From DATFLL01 sp035267785 (GTDB lineage Bacteria > Pseudomonadota > Gammaproteobacteria > DATFLL01), in assembly GCA_035267785.1 (NCBI GenBank), contig DATFLL010000046.1:1-64000 (forward strand): 64,000 nucleotides of DNA, written 5' to 3'. A program made the position numbers and the translations under genes. This document shows, in pieces, positions 25,953 to 34,130 of this stretch. A model generated the notes under the pieces. It was not told where the DNA came from and searched no databases. It worked only from the letters and a program-made list of their open reading frames with translations. Every line of letters starts with the position of its first letter. Position 1 is the stretch's first letter.

Positions 25953-27380
25953 TCAACGGTAGAACAGCACAACCGTGGAGACGGCGAGGAGGTTGCCCGC
26001 AGCGTGGACGATCATGCCGGGCACCAGGCTGCGGTAGCGCTCGTAGGCCCAGGCCAGCACGAGCCCGCTCCACAACACCGCCAGGAATCCGGCTGCCGAA
26101 TACAGATGCAGCGAGGCGAATATCACCGCGCTGATCACGATGCCGGGCCACACGCCAAAGCGCGCCCGAACGGTGGGGAACAGCAGGCCCCGGAAACCGA
26201 TTTCCTCGAACAGCGGAGCCCAGAGCACGGCATTGATGCCGCCGAGCAGCGTCGTTTGCCAGGGACCGAAGATCGCACGCTCGTAGATTCCCTCCGACCA
26301 ATGCGCCTCCAGCCCCACCTTCCATCCGAGCCAGGCGATGCACAGACTGCCGCACCACTCCAGGGCAAGCAGTGCCAGCGTGATCTTCGACAAACGCAGC
26401 ACGCCGACCCCGCGCAGCGTCAAGCCGAAGCTCTGCGCAAAACGCCGCCCGTAAGGGCGCAGCAGGCGGCGATAGATGAGCCACAGCATTGGCAGCGAGG
26501 CGAACAGGGTCGCCCAGGATGCCAACACGCCGGGGCGAAAATACGAGTGTGCGAACTGGCTGAACAGGATCAAACCGATCAGGCCGAGCAGACCGGCGCG
26601 TACGATAACCGCATAGCCCTCGCCCAATCCCCAGGGGGCCGCCGGCCCGCCCGCATCCCAACCGGCCGGCCGGGCGCGCACGCCTCCGCGCCACCACATC
26701 CAGGCACCGGCGAACAGCACGGCGCCGATCAGCGCAGCGAGCCAAAGCAGCCGTTCTCGCGCCCGGGCCCCGCGCGCGTCGAGGCGCCGCTCGATATGCG
26801 CGACCGCCCTTGCATCGCCGGCTTTCTCGGCAATGCGCAGCTTCAACCGGTCGGCGGCCCAGCCCAGCGGCAGCAACTCCATGCCATAGCGAATCTCCTC
26901 GGGCGTGGCGTCCACGGGGCCCAGACCGTAGGCATACCGAATGGCGTCGCCGAGCACCTCCTGCTCCGGGCTGTCGTCCAGCCGGCCGAGCTCCTGCACC
27001 AACTGCGTGCGCCGGCCGGTCTCGGCCAGGGTCACCAGCAGGCGGGCGCGGGTATTCAGCGCCGCCCACGGCGTGGCGCCGCTGGGGTGAGCACCAAAGT
27101 AGGAGAGCACCTCGCGGTAGGTGCCGATGGCCTGGCGCGAGACATCCTGGCGCTGGCCGAACAGGAAATCGAAAAATGTGCGCTGCCAGGCAGGGACCTG
27201 CTGGTAGCCTTCGTAGAAATCGAGGTGGCGCTCCATCATCCGGCCGGCCGACTCGCCGGGATAGCGCAGCCCGCTCAAGTGGTCCTTCAGGCTGGATGCG
27301 AAGAACAAATAGCCGACGAGCGCCGCCAGCAGCGCTGTGCACAGCGCGGTCATCCAGGAGCGGTTGATCGTTGCCTGCAT
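25953..27380 (-). CDS. CPBP-family intramembrane glutamic protease (Abi/Rce1-like)
   Basis: 475 residues. N-terminal TM then a ~200-residue soluble region with helical repeats, then about seven TM segments forming the CPBP core. The EExxxR motif (FEEIGFRGLLFP, ~residue 390) and later ASLHL and HAAGN motifs supply the catalytic Glu/His set. Family members cleave prenylated or bacteriocin-type substrates, or act as scaffolds; the substrate here is unknown. ATG 27380 is chosen because a TM begins soon after; SD is weak. Confidence 0.85.
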   Translation of the reverse strand: MQATINRSWMTALCTALLAALVGYLFFASSLKDHLSGLRYPGESAGRMMERHLDFYEGYQQVPAWQRTFFDFLFGQRQDVSRQAIGTYREVLSYFGAHPSGATPWAALNTRARLLVTLAETGRRTQLVQELGRLDDSPEQEVLGDAIRYAYGLGPVDATPEEIRYGMELLPLGWAADRLKLRIAEKAGDARAVAHIERRLDARGARARERLLWLAALIGAVLFAGAWMWWRGGVRARPAGWDAGGPAAPWGLGEGYAVIVRAGLLGLIGLILFSQFAHSYFRPGVLASWATLFASLPMLWLIYRRLLRPYGRRFAQSFGLTLRGVGVLRLSKITLALLALEWCGSLCIAWLGWKVGLEAHWSEGIYERAIFGPWQTTLLGGINAVLWAPLFEEIGFRGLLFPTVRARFGVWPGIVISAVIFASLHLYSAAGFLAVLWSGLVLAWAYERYRSLVPGMIVHAAGNLLAVSTVVLFYR

Positions 27381-27664
27381 AGGAGGGATATCGGCCCCCG
27401 TGGGGCGGCACTCCAGTCGATCCGCCGCCGCGCCGTGCGCCGCGGCCGGACCCTCAAATTCGAGTCTAGTCCCACCCACCGGGGCCGGCAAGGCGCTTCG
27501 TGCGCGAGTAATTCGAACAGCGCCGGAGGCGCGCGCCGTGCTCCAGGCACTGGGCGAGGCCCTCGGCAAAGAACGCGCCACGCGGCGCCGTCTGTATAGT
27601 CTGTCCCCCTGCGGCCACGGCCTGCAGGATCGCCGGCATGCGCAAGCCGCCCGCCGGTGTGCGG

Positions 27665-27688
27665 TGCTAGAATGGGTGACAGTCACCC
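27665..27688 (+). promoter_or_regulatory. Extended -10 with perfect 15-bp palindromic operator
   Basis: TGCTAGAAT (27665-27673) is an extended -10. Immediately after it GGGTGACAGTCACCC (27674-27688) is a perfect palindrome that would cover the transcription start. This arrangement is typical of a repressor site. The 96-residue protein gene begins at 27716 (28 bp on). Confidence 0.55.
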
Positions 27689-27715
27689 CTTTCCAATTCG
27701 CACCGAGGTAACTGA

Positions 27716-28006
27716 ATGAGCGGCGAACAGGATTCCAACCCCGCACCCCATCAGGACATGCATATCGGCGAGATCCGGGAGCTCGCCAAACGCTACAGCC
27801 CCGATGAGCTCGAGGAGTGCATCAACCGCCAGCTCGCCGAGGGCACCAATCCCTGCGACGAAAACGGCTCCACCGAGGAGATCATCAATGTGCTCGCCAA
27901 GGCTGAGTTCGTGCGTTCGCGCGTCAACAACGGCATGAGCCTGGGCGAGGCCATCCGTGAGTTGGGTCGGCGGATCCGCGCGGCCCAACAAGGCGGCGAG
28001 GTCTGA
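27716..28006 (+). CDS. Uncharacterised acidic 96-residue protein
   Basis: Not recognised. MHIGEIRELAKRYSPDELEECINRQLAEG then NEENGS-type loop and helix (TEEIINVLAKAEFVRSRV), ending in GEAIRELGRRIRAAQ. All-helical, cytosolic, two Cys (one in NPCDENG). GAGG SD at 8 nt. It has its own promoter with a palindromic operator, suggesting conditional expression. Convergent with the DUF2189 gene. Confidence 0.65.
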   Translation: MSGEQDSNPAPHQDMHIGEIRELAKRYSPDELEECINRQLAEGTNPCDENGSTEEIINVLAKAEFVRSRVNNGMSLGEAIRELGRRIRAAQQGGEV

Positions 28007-28027
28007 GCCCGGAGACCGCAGTCGGCC

Positions 28028-28828
28028 TCAGTCCTCCTCGTGGCGCGGCCAGGCGCCCGCGTCGATGGTCTCCTGGTAGGCGTGCCAGGTCGCATGGCCG
28101 ATGACCGGCAGCAGGACTGCCAGTCCAAGGAAGGCCGTGACAAACCCGACGGCCACGCTCACGACTATAAGCCCCGCCCACACGACCATCGTGCCCTTGT
28201 TGCGCAGCACGGCGTTGATGCTGGTCACCACGGCGGTAACCATGTCGACCTTGCGGTCCATGATCATGGGCAGCGAGAAGGCAGCGGCGGCGAACACGAT
28301 TGCCGCGAAGATCGACCCGACCGCCGAGCCAACGCCGAAAAACACCACCAACTCCATGGGCCGCGGATGGGCTTCGACCGGGAAGAACACGTGCACCATG
28401 GACGCCGCCCGGGCCCAGACCAGAAAGACGATCACCAGGATAAAGGCGAAGATCATCTCATTGCCGAGGTGGCGCTTGCCCTCGCGCACGCAGTACCCGA
28501 TGCGCGGGGCCAGCCCCCGCTGGAGCTGGTAGCTGATGGAATACAGGCCGATGGCGAGCACCGGCCCGAGAAAGACGAAGCCCGAGAGCATACCCAGCAA
28601 CACAAGGGGGCTGCCGAGCTCCCAGGCGAGCAGGCTCACCAGATAACTGACCGCCACGAAGAATGCCCCGTAGCTCAGACTCTGACGCGGCGCCCGGCGC
28701 AGGTCGCGCCAGCCAAGTCGCAGCCAGCGCAGTGGCGCCGCCGCCCCGACCTGCCGACACGGCGCGACAAATGGAAGCGAGTCCGGGTCGGCCTTTGCGG
28801 AATGATCGGTATCCGAGGGTACTGCCAT
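28028..28828 (-). CDS. DUF2189 integral membrane protein
   Basis: 266 residues with about six TM segments. WLRLGWRDLRRAPRQSLSYGAFFVAVSYLV and the later FSLPMIMDRKVDMVTAVVTSINAVLRN are the DUF2189 hallmarks. Function unknown; common in alpha- and gammaproteobacteria, often near respiratory genes. ATG 28828 with GAGGAG SD; the frame to 29017 overlaps the terminator of the next gene and is discarded. Confidence 0.85.
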   Translation of the reverse strand: MAVPSDTDHSAKADPDSLPFVAPCRQVGAAAPLRWLRLGWRDLRRAPRQSLSYGAFFVAVSYLVSLLAWELGSPLVLLGMLSGFVFLGPVLAIGLYSISYQLQRGLAPRIGYCVREGKRHLGNEMIFAFILVIVFLVWARAASMVHVFFPVEAHPRPMELVVFFGVGSAVGSIFAAIVFAAAAFSLPMIMDRKVDMVTAVVTSINAVLRNKGTMVVWAGLIVVSVAVGFVTAFLGLAVLLPVIGHATWHAYQETIDAGAWPRHEED

Positions 28829-28907
28829 TGCCGGGCTCCTCGTTCGCAGTGGCACTGCACCTTGACCTATTCTTGACAGCGACGGTTCGAAGCGCAAGCT
28901 CCCCAAC

Positions 28908-28940
28908 GAAAAACGCCCCCGGCGCGCAGTCCGGGGGCGT
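28908..28940 (-). terminator. Intrinsic terminator of the rhodanese gene
   Basis: ACGCCCCCGG (28913-28922) pairs with CCGGGGGCGT (28931-28940), a perfect 10-bp stem. On the minus strand it is followed by five T (complement of 28909-28913). It sits just after the rhodanese stop at 28969 and separates that gene from the DUF2189 gene. Confidence 0.85.
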
Positions 28941-28968
28941 CGCGCGAAGCGACCGAGAGGACCCGTTC

Positions 28969-29394
28969 TCAGACGTAGCGCGCCTCGGTGGCCAGCGGCA
29001 GACCCGCCTTCTCCCACTCGGATATCCCGCCGGCCAGGCTGTAGACCTCGCCGAAGCCCATCATCTCGAGCACGGCGGCGGCCATGGCCGAACGCCCGCC
29101 CGTGGCGCAGTAAGTCACAACGGGACGGCTGCGGGCGTCGACCAGCTCGGGCACGTGCTTGGGGTAGCCCGGATCGGCCGCGGCCTCCAGGATGCCGCGC
29201 GGCACCAGCATCGCCTTGGGCAGGTGGCCCTGCTCGTGCTCACTGGACTCGCGCACGTCGAGCACCATCAGGTCATCACGCTCGTCCATCAGGCGCTGCA
29301 GATCGGCCGCACTGAGCTCGCTGACGCGCGAGCGCGCGGCCTTGACGAAGTCCATCAATCCGACGGGAGAGCTGGGCTGAAAGGTATCGTACAT
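28969..29394 (-). CDS. Single-domain rhodanese (sulfurtransferase)
   Basis: 141 residues, cytosolic. Rhodanese fold with LMVLDVRESSEHEQGHLPKAM and the active-site loop CATGGRSA (Cys96), which accepts sulfane sulfur. Followed by GISEWEKAGLP. It has its own terminator, and its promoter region carries an imperfect copy of the AT-rich palindrome found before the rhodanese at 30295, so the two are probably co-regulated. SD GAGG at 9 nt. Confidence 0.9.
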   Translation of the reverse strand: MYDTFQPSSPVGLMDFVKAARSRVSELSAADLQRLMDERDDLMVLDVRESSEHEQGHLPKAMLVPRGILEAAADPGYPKHVPELVDARSRPVVTYCATGGRSAMAAAVLEMMGFGEVYSLAGGISEWEKAGLPLATEARYV

Positions 29395-29417
29395 ACTGAA
29401 AAGCCTCGTATTCTTGG

Positions 29418-29446
29418 TTCGAAATTTAAGCGTATCCTAATATAAT
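29418..29446 (+). promoter_or_regulatory. TATAAT promoter overlapping an imperfect AT-rich palindrome
   Basis: TATAAT at 29441-29446 is a perfect -10 for the rightward lytic transglycosylase gene; TTCGAA at 29418 is a weak -35 (17-bp spacer). CTAATATA (29437-29444) with AATTTAAG (29423-29430), 6 bp apart, is a 5/8-matching version of the site at 30669. It is centred about 39 bp before the leftward rhodanese start, nearly the same distance as its perfect counterpart. Confidence 0.5.
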
Positions 29447-29514
29447 CGCGCGCCTCGAAACACCGGCGGCCCTAAGGGATAAAGCGACACGCCCGATATA
29501 CCGATATACGTGGC

Positions 29515-30060
29515 ATGGATATCGAGCCCCGATCGCCCAGGCCCCGGCGCCGTGCACGCGCCCTTCCAGGCGTTGTCGCCGCGGGCCTGATCATCGCCGC
29601 TGCGGCCACACCGGCGTCGGCCGCGCCGCCCGAGGGCGCGCAGCACTTCGGCCCGCCCATCGTCGGCGTCCTGCGCTTCGACACGCTCGTCTACCGCACC
29701 GCCCGCGAACACCAGGTCGACTATGCGCTGGTGATGGCGGTCATCCACACCGAATCCCTGTTCAACCCCCACGCTACCTCACACCGCGGCGCAGCCGGGC
29801 TGATGCAGCTCATGCCGCAGACCGCGGCACGCTACGGCGCGAGCGACCGCTACAACCCGCGCCAGAACGTCGAGGCCGGCGTGCGTTACCTCAAGGCGCT
29901 GCTCGAACGCTACCGCGGTCGCCTGACATACGCCGTGGCCGCCTACAACGCCGGCGAAGACGCAGTGGACCGCTACCACGGCATTCCGCCCTATACCGAA
30001 ACGCGCGAATACGTCAAAAAGGTCATGCGCTACCGGAAGTTCTACGAGAGCTGGCCCTGA
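29515..30060 (+). CDS. Lytic transglycosylase (Slt/LysM-type GH23 fold)
   Basis: 181 residues. Signal peptide 1 to ~37 after an Arg-rich start, then a compact SLT domain: catalytic Glu80 in IHTESLFNPHATS, GLMQLMP, then AAYNAGEDAVDRYHGIPPYTETREYVKKV, all canonical. Cleaves peptidoglycan with 1,6-anhydro product formation in the periplasm. Has a TATAAT promoter about 70 bp upstream. No membrane anchor or LysM. Confidence 0.92.
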   Translation: MDIEPRSPRPRRRARALPGVVAAGLIIAAAATPASAAPPEGAQHFGPPIVGVLRFDTLVYRTAREHQVDYALVMAVIHTESLFNPHATSHRGAAGLMQLMPQTAARYGASDRYNPRQNVEAGVRYLKALLERYRGRLTYAVAAYNAGEDAVDRYHGIPPYTETREYVKKVMRYRKFYESWP

Positions 30061-30076
30061 GGCCGCGGGCGAATGA

Positions 30077-30187
30077 CTAACCCGCGTAGCGCATCGCCAG
30101 GTAGACGACGAACACCACCACCCCGAGCAGGATGGCCCAGGTCAGCCAGACGACAAAGCGGCTGAGCGCCGCGAGAAATCGATCCAC
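30077..30187 (-). CDS. 36-residue single-TM microprotein
   Basis: GTG start at 30187 with a strong GGGAGG SD at 6-nt spacing (an in-frame GTG at 30193 is too close to it). The product is an N-terminal amphipathic stretch (VDRFLAALSRF) followed by one long TM segment (VVWLTWAILLGVVVFVVYLAM) and a short tail. Probably a real inner-membrane microprotein; no family named. Between the transglycosylase (convergent) and the rhodanese gene (same strand). Confidence 0.55.
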   Translation of the reverse strand: MDRFLAALSRFVVWLTWAILLGVVVFVVYLAMRYAG

Positions 30188-30294
30188 CGCCACCTCCCCT
30201 TCGAACGGCCCCGCCACACCGGGCGCGCGGGCGCATCGCGTGGACGGCCCGAACCCAGTGTAGCTGACGGGAAATGCGAAGGGGCTGGCCGGTC

Positions 30295-30636
30295 TCAGAC
30301 CGCCTGCGGCAGGGGCGCCGGCAGGCCGCTGCCCGCCCAGGCCTGCATACCGCCGCGCAGGTTCAAGACATTCTCGAAGCCCTGCTGCTGTAGGAACATG
30401 CAGGCCTGCGCCGAACGGGCCCCGCTGCGGCAGACGAAGACCAGGGTCTCGTCGCGGTCGAACTCCTGGAACCGCACCGGCAGGGTGGCCAGCGGCAAAT
30501 GCTCGGCCCCCGGCACGCTCCCTGAGCGGACCTCGGCGGGCTCGCGTACGTCGATGACACGGAAAGCGCCCTCCGACTGATTCTCCAGCCAGTCGGCCAG
30601 CTCAGGCGCCTGAATCTCCTTTATATTCCAATACAT
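30295..30636 (-). CDS. Single-domain rhodanese (GlpE/PspE-like)
   Basis: 113 residues, cytosolic thiosulfate/persulfide sulfurtransferase. VIDVREPAEVRSGSVPGAEHLPLATLP, active-site loop CRSGARSA (Cys69), and NLRGGMQAWAGSGLP. SD AGGAG/GAGG precedes the ATG. Its promoter carries the perfect AT-rich palindrome at 30669-30690, so it is likely under a repressor responding to sulfur species. Confidence 0.9.
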   Translation of the reverse strand: MYWNIKEIQAPELADWLENQSEGAFRVIDVREPAEVRSGSVPGAEHLPLATLPVRFQEFDRDETLVFVCRSGARSAQACMFLQQQGFENVLNLRGGMQAWAGSGLPAPLPQAV

Positions 30637-30668
30637 ACCTCACTCCTGTTGCGGTTGTCCCAGGTCGC

Positions 30669-30690
30669 TATATTAGCACAGACTAATATA
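30669..30690. promoter_or_regulatory. Perfect AT-rich palindromic operator (ArsR-type candidate)
   Basis: TATATTAG-N6-CTAATATA, 8-bp arms without mismatch, in a GC-rich background, centred 43 bp upstream of the rhodanese start. On the rhodanese strand it includes a plausible -10 (TAATAT). AT-rich palindromes overlapping the promoter of sulfur-handling genes are typical of ArsR-family persulfide sensors (BigR/SqrR); the actual regulator is not in this window. Confidence 0.65.
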
Positions 30691-30783
30691 TCAGCCCACA
30701 GACATGGGGCGTGAAGGGCGGCATTTCAAGGGGGGAGGCGGGCCCTCGGGCATCCCGGAGCGGACCCGCACCGGGGCCCGGCG

Positions 30784-31458
30784 CTATTGTCCGGACGCGG
30801 TCGAGTGCTCGGGGGGCACCAGCGAATCCACAGCGGCCGCATAGGCGGAAGCGACTTCCTCGCGGCTGCTGGCCTCCATGCGCAGGTCCCGCAGCAGGCC
30901 GTCCTCCAGCGCGTACACCCAGCCATGGATGGTCAAGGGCTGACCGCGCTCCCAGGCGTCCTGGACCGCGGTGGTTTCGGCCACGTGGACCACCTGCTCG
31001 ATGACGTTGAGCTCGCACATGCGGTTGAGCAGCTGCCGCTCGTCGGTAACCGGCCGCAGGCGAATCATGTGCTTCTGATGCACGTCCTGGACGTGGCGCA
31101 GCCAGTTGTCGATGAGGCCGAGCTTCTGGTTGCGCACGGCGGCGCGCACGCCGCCGCAGCCATAGTGCCCGGTGACGATGATGTGGCGTACCTTGAGCAC
31201 GTCGACCGCGAACTGGATGACGGACAGACAATTCAAATCGGTGTGTACCACGACGTTGGCGACATTGCGATGCACGAACAACTCGCCCGGCAGCAGATCG
31301 ACGATCTCGTTGGCCGGGACCCGGCTGTCGGCGCAGCCGATCCACAGGTACTGCGGTGCCTGCTGGCGCGAGAGTTTCTGGAAAAACTCGGGGTCGTCCT
31401 CGGTGATCGACGCGGCCCAGCGGCGGTTGTTGTCGAAAAGATGGTTCAGGGTACTCAT
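30784..31458 (-). CDS. can: Beta-class carbonic anhydrase
   Basis: 224 residues, reversible CO2 hydration. Zinc ligands Cys42, His98 and Cys101 and the Asp44-Arg46 dyad (CADSRVPANEI) are all present, with VHRNVANVV and VTGHYGCGGVRAAV. Length and pattern match E. coli Can. In a chemolithoautotroph it would supply bicarbonate/CO2 for fixation and biosynthesis; no carboxysome gene is nearby. Confidence 0.95.
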   Translation of the reverse strand: MSTLNHLFDNNRRWAASITEDDPEFFQKLSRQQAPQYLWIGCADSRVPANEIVDLLPGELFVHRNVANVVVHTDLNCLSVIQFAVDVLKVRHIIVTGHYGCGGVRAAVRNQKLGLIDNWLRHVQDVHQKHMIRLRPVTDERQLLNRMCELNVIEQVVHVAETTAVQDAWERGQPLTIHGWVYALEDGLLRDLRMEASSREEVASAYAAAVDSLVPPEHSTASGQ

Positions 31459-31579
31459 GCATCAATCCATCATCGATCCCGGCATCGAGCAGGGGATCGG
31501 CCGTTACACGAGGGGCCGGCAAGGGCCCGGCTGCCGAGAGGTTATCACAGTTGGCCGGCGCGCGGGGTCGAGCCGGCGG

Positions 31580-32110
31580 TCAACGGCGCTTGCGTCGATA
31601 GTGCAGCTTCACCAGGCCGCTCGGATAGGATTGGGCATCGACCAGGGACAGGACCTGCTCGGGCAGCGACGGCGGAAACAGCCGGATACCTTCGCCGAGC
31701 AGGGTCGGCACGACGGACAGGACGTACTCGTCGATCATGCCCGCGCGCATGAAGGTCGCAGCGAGGAAGGCGCCGCCGACCAGCCAGATGCGTTCTGCCC
31801 CCTGCGCCTTGATGTCGGCGACGACCGATGCCGGCTCTCCCTCGACGAAGTGGACGTTCTTCGAACGCGGCTTGAGCTCGCTGCGGGCGAACACGTAGCA
31901 CGGTCGGCGCGGATAGGGCCATTTGGGCAGGGCCGCCATCTGCTCGTAGGTCCCCTCGCCCATCACCAGGGCATCGACGGACGAGAAGAACTCCGCGTAA
32001 CCGTAGTCTTCGTCCGGTGACTCGACCAGGGACAACCAGTCGGTGTTGCCGTCGCTGCGGGCGATGAACCCGTCGAGGCTGATCGACAAATAGAGGGTCA
32101 CAGTCGCCAT
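31580..32110 (-). CDS. Dihydrofolate reductase-like protein (RibD C-terminal family)
   Basis: 176 residues. LYLSISLDGFIARSDGNTDWL, VMGEGTYEQM and IWLVGGAFLAATFMRAGMIDEYVLSVVPTLLGEGIRLFP are the RibD_C/YyaP-type features. NADPH-binding reductase fold; the physiological substrate is unknown, as for most free-standing members. ATG 32110 with GGAGG at 5 nt decides the start. Confidence 0.88.
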   Translation of the reverse strand: MATVTLYLSISLDGFIARSDGNTDWLSLVESPDEDYGYAEFFSSVDALVMGEGTYEQMAALPKWPYPRRPCYVFARSELKPRSKNVHFVEGEPASVVADIKAQGAERIWLVGGAFLAATFMRAGMIDEYVLSVVPTLLGEGIRLFPPSLPEQVLSLVDAQSYPSGLVKLHYRRKRR

Positions 32111-32254
32111 GGCTGCCTCCTGCACCCGGGCCGCCGAGGCGCCCCGCACTGGCGTGGACGCGAATCGATCAAGGTCATCGTTATGCTCCTCGTTATTGTT
32201 CTGATGGCGAGGCCTTGCCCCAGGATAGCAGATGCTCAGGCCACGCGCCCCGGC

Positions 32255-32695
32255 CTATCGGGCGCCGATACGCAGATTCGCCGTCGCCAGGTACACCTCG
32301 CGCAAGAAGAGCACAAGCCCGATAAACAGTGCAGACATGGCCGTGATGAACAACAGGGCAATGGGCACGGACATATCGAGCGGCACGAACGATCCCAGAA
32401 ACAGTACAGCGATGACCGCACAGATCAACAACGCACAGGCGGTGCACAAGCTGATGGCCCAGTTGATAAGGCGCGCTCGGCTCGACAGGATCGCCAGTTG
32501 GCGCTGAATCTCGGCCTCGTCGGGCTCGACTTCGCTCAGCAATTGTCCCTGCAGGGTGCGGCCGCGGTCGATGACCCGGCCCAGCCGGTTGGTCAACACG
32601 GCCAGCACGGCGCCGATACCGGTGAGCAGGAACACCGGCGCAACCGCGAGCTGGATCGCGTGAGCGATGGTGGTAATCGATGTGTCCGCTATCAT
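32255..32695 (-). CDS. DUF2721 family membrane protein
   Basis: 146 residues with TM segments at about 13-33, 80-100 and 108-132. VAPVFLLTGIGAVLAVLTNRLGRVIDRGRTL is the DUF2721 signature, followed by a charged cytosolic loop (EAEIQRQLAILSSRARLINWAI). Unknown function. ATG 32695 follows family length. Confidence 0.85.
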   Translation of the reverse strand: MIADTSITTIAHAIQLAVAPVFLLTGIGAVLAVLTNRLGRVIDRGRTLQGQLLSEVEPDEAEIQRQLAILSSRARLINWAISLCTACALLICAVIAVLFLGSFVPLDMSVPIALLFITAMSALFIGLVLFLREVYLATANLRIGAR

Positions 32696-32743
32696 GGTAC
32701 CCCCCCGTTCGAGATTCGGCTGTTGCACGCCGCCGTCAGGTCC

Positions 32744-33673
32744 TCAACGCTGCGCGCCTCGATAATAATCCACGATAGCCCGCGCGGGGATCGCCTCCTC
32801 CTGGCGTGCGCCGAGGAAATACACCGCGCCTGCCGCATCGACGGCGTAGGGTTGCGGGATGAGCACATCGAACCAGCGCAGCCAGAAGAACAACAGCTTG
32901 AAGACCTTGCCGGCCGTGCGCGAGCGAAACAGACCGCGGAAGAAATAGTCGATCGACCAGAGCAGCTGCGTACCGGGGCCGCTGAGCACACCCGCATCAA
33001 TGAGCTCGAAGCGGCGAAACAGGTAACGGTGCCCACTGTCGGTGAAGCGCGTGAAGTCGTAGGCGCCCTCATGGACCTGCTGCATGAACGGCGTCTCGGC
33101 ATAGACGAGCCCGCCGGGCCGCAAAAGCCGGTGGGCCTCGCCGACCACCTGCACCGGGTCCAGCACGTGCTCGAGGACGGCCTGGACGATCACCGCATCG
33201 AAGCTCGCGTCGGCCAAGGGCACGGCATGCGCATCGGCGATGAACTGGATGCACTCCGACGCATAGATATCGAACCCGACGACATCGACAACCGGGTCGT
33301 CATAAATCGCCTGCAGCCCGTTGCCGATGCTCCCGCCGCCGATGACGAGGATGCGCGGGCGATCGGTCTTGGCCTTGAGGCGCTCCAGCAGACGCAGAAC
33401 GTGACTCGCGCTGTGCTTCGCCGGCGTGGCGACCCACCGGCGCAGCCAGGACTCGCTGCGGCGGCGACGGCGCACCGGGGACGCCGCGGCGCTGGCAAGG
33501 ATGCCCGTCTCGTCCAATATACTGCGGTCAAAGTCGACCACAACCGGAATGCCGTGGACACGTCGATACCGGATAGCCGTATCGGCCTCGGCGCGCAGCG
33601 TGTCGCCCTCGGCGATCAGGACGCTGCCCGTTCGCGGGCACTGCAACAGACCGATCACCTGGTCGCGGTCCAT
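32744..33673 (-). CDS. SAM-dependent class I methyltransferase with Trm112-like N-terminus
   Basis: 309 residues. N-terminal ~50 residues resemble a Trm112p/YcaR zinc-ribbon-like module (LLQCPRTGSVLIAEGDTL) without the usual four Cys. A SAM-binding Rossmann domain follows (ILVIGGGSIGNG; FDAVIVQAVLEHVLDPVQVV; RLLRPGGLVYAETPF). The C-terminus has two hydrophobic segments (about 230-260), perhaps membrane association. Substrate unknown; related proteins act in polysaccharide or lipid modification. ATG 33673 preferred over TTG codons just before it. Confidence 0.85.
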   Translation of the reverse strand: MDRDQVIGLLQCPRTGSVLIAEGDTLRAEADTAIRYRRVHGIPVVVDFDRSILDETGILASAAASPVRRRRRSESWLRRWVATPAKHSASHVLRLLERLKAKTDRPRILVIGGGSIGNGLQAIYDDPVVDVVGFDIYASECIQFIADAHAVPLADASFDAVIVQAVLEHVLDPVQVVGEAHRLLRPGGLVYAETPFMQQVHEGAYDFTRFTDSGHRYLFRRFELIDAGVLSGPGTQLLWSIDYFFRGLFRSRTAGKVFKLLFFWLRWFDVLIPQPYAVDAAGAVYFLGARQEEAIPARAIVDYYRGAQR

Positions 33674-33704
33674 CAACAATGGCGCGGCTCCACCGTACGA
33701 GCGC

Positions 33705-33965
33705 TCAATGCAGCCGTCCGCGGCGCGAGGGCAGGCGCCACGTGGCCGCGGCGCGGCGGTGGCGCGTCCACTCAGGGTGGCGCGCGCGCTCGCCCGAGCC
33801 GGCGGGCTGGATACCGACAGAGCCGTGGATGAAGGGAAAGCACGCTACGTCGCAGGTGCAACGGCAACGGTAGCCTGACCGGCCGAACATGCGATCGCAG
33901 AGGGCGATGGACGCCTCGCCGTCGAGGACCGAAAGCTCGATGTGGTGCAGACCGCGGTGTCGCAT
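33705..33965 (-). pseudogene. Remnant of a VOC/glyoxalase-family gene
   Basis: An 86-codon frame starts like a VOC domain (GLHHIELSVLDGEASIALCDRMFGRSGY) and has a later FPFIHGSVGIQPAGSGERARH block that also fits, but the part between is too short and the C-terminal half is lost into low-complexity sequence. A full VOC protein would be about 130-150 residues. I read it as a decayed fragment. The rest of 33680-34130 shows no gene. Confidence 0.35.
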
Positions 33966-34130
33966 GGACGCTCGGTGGTGGTTTTTCCGTAGGCTAGCAT
34001 ATGCCGGCCGCCGGTATGTCCTGTTGCGGCCAACACGCGGTATGAACCGCGCCGCGCGGCGGAGCGACTCAACCCATAGGGCAGGCCCGTTTTCAGGCCA
34101 CGGTAACGTTAATCACAGGGAGAATCCCCC

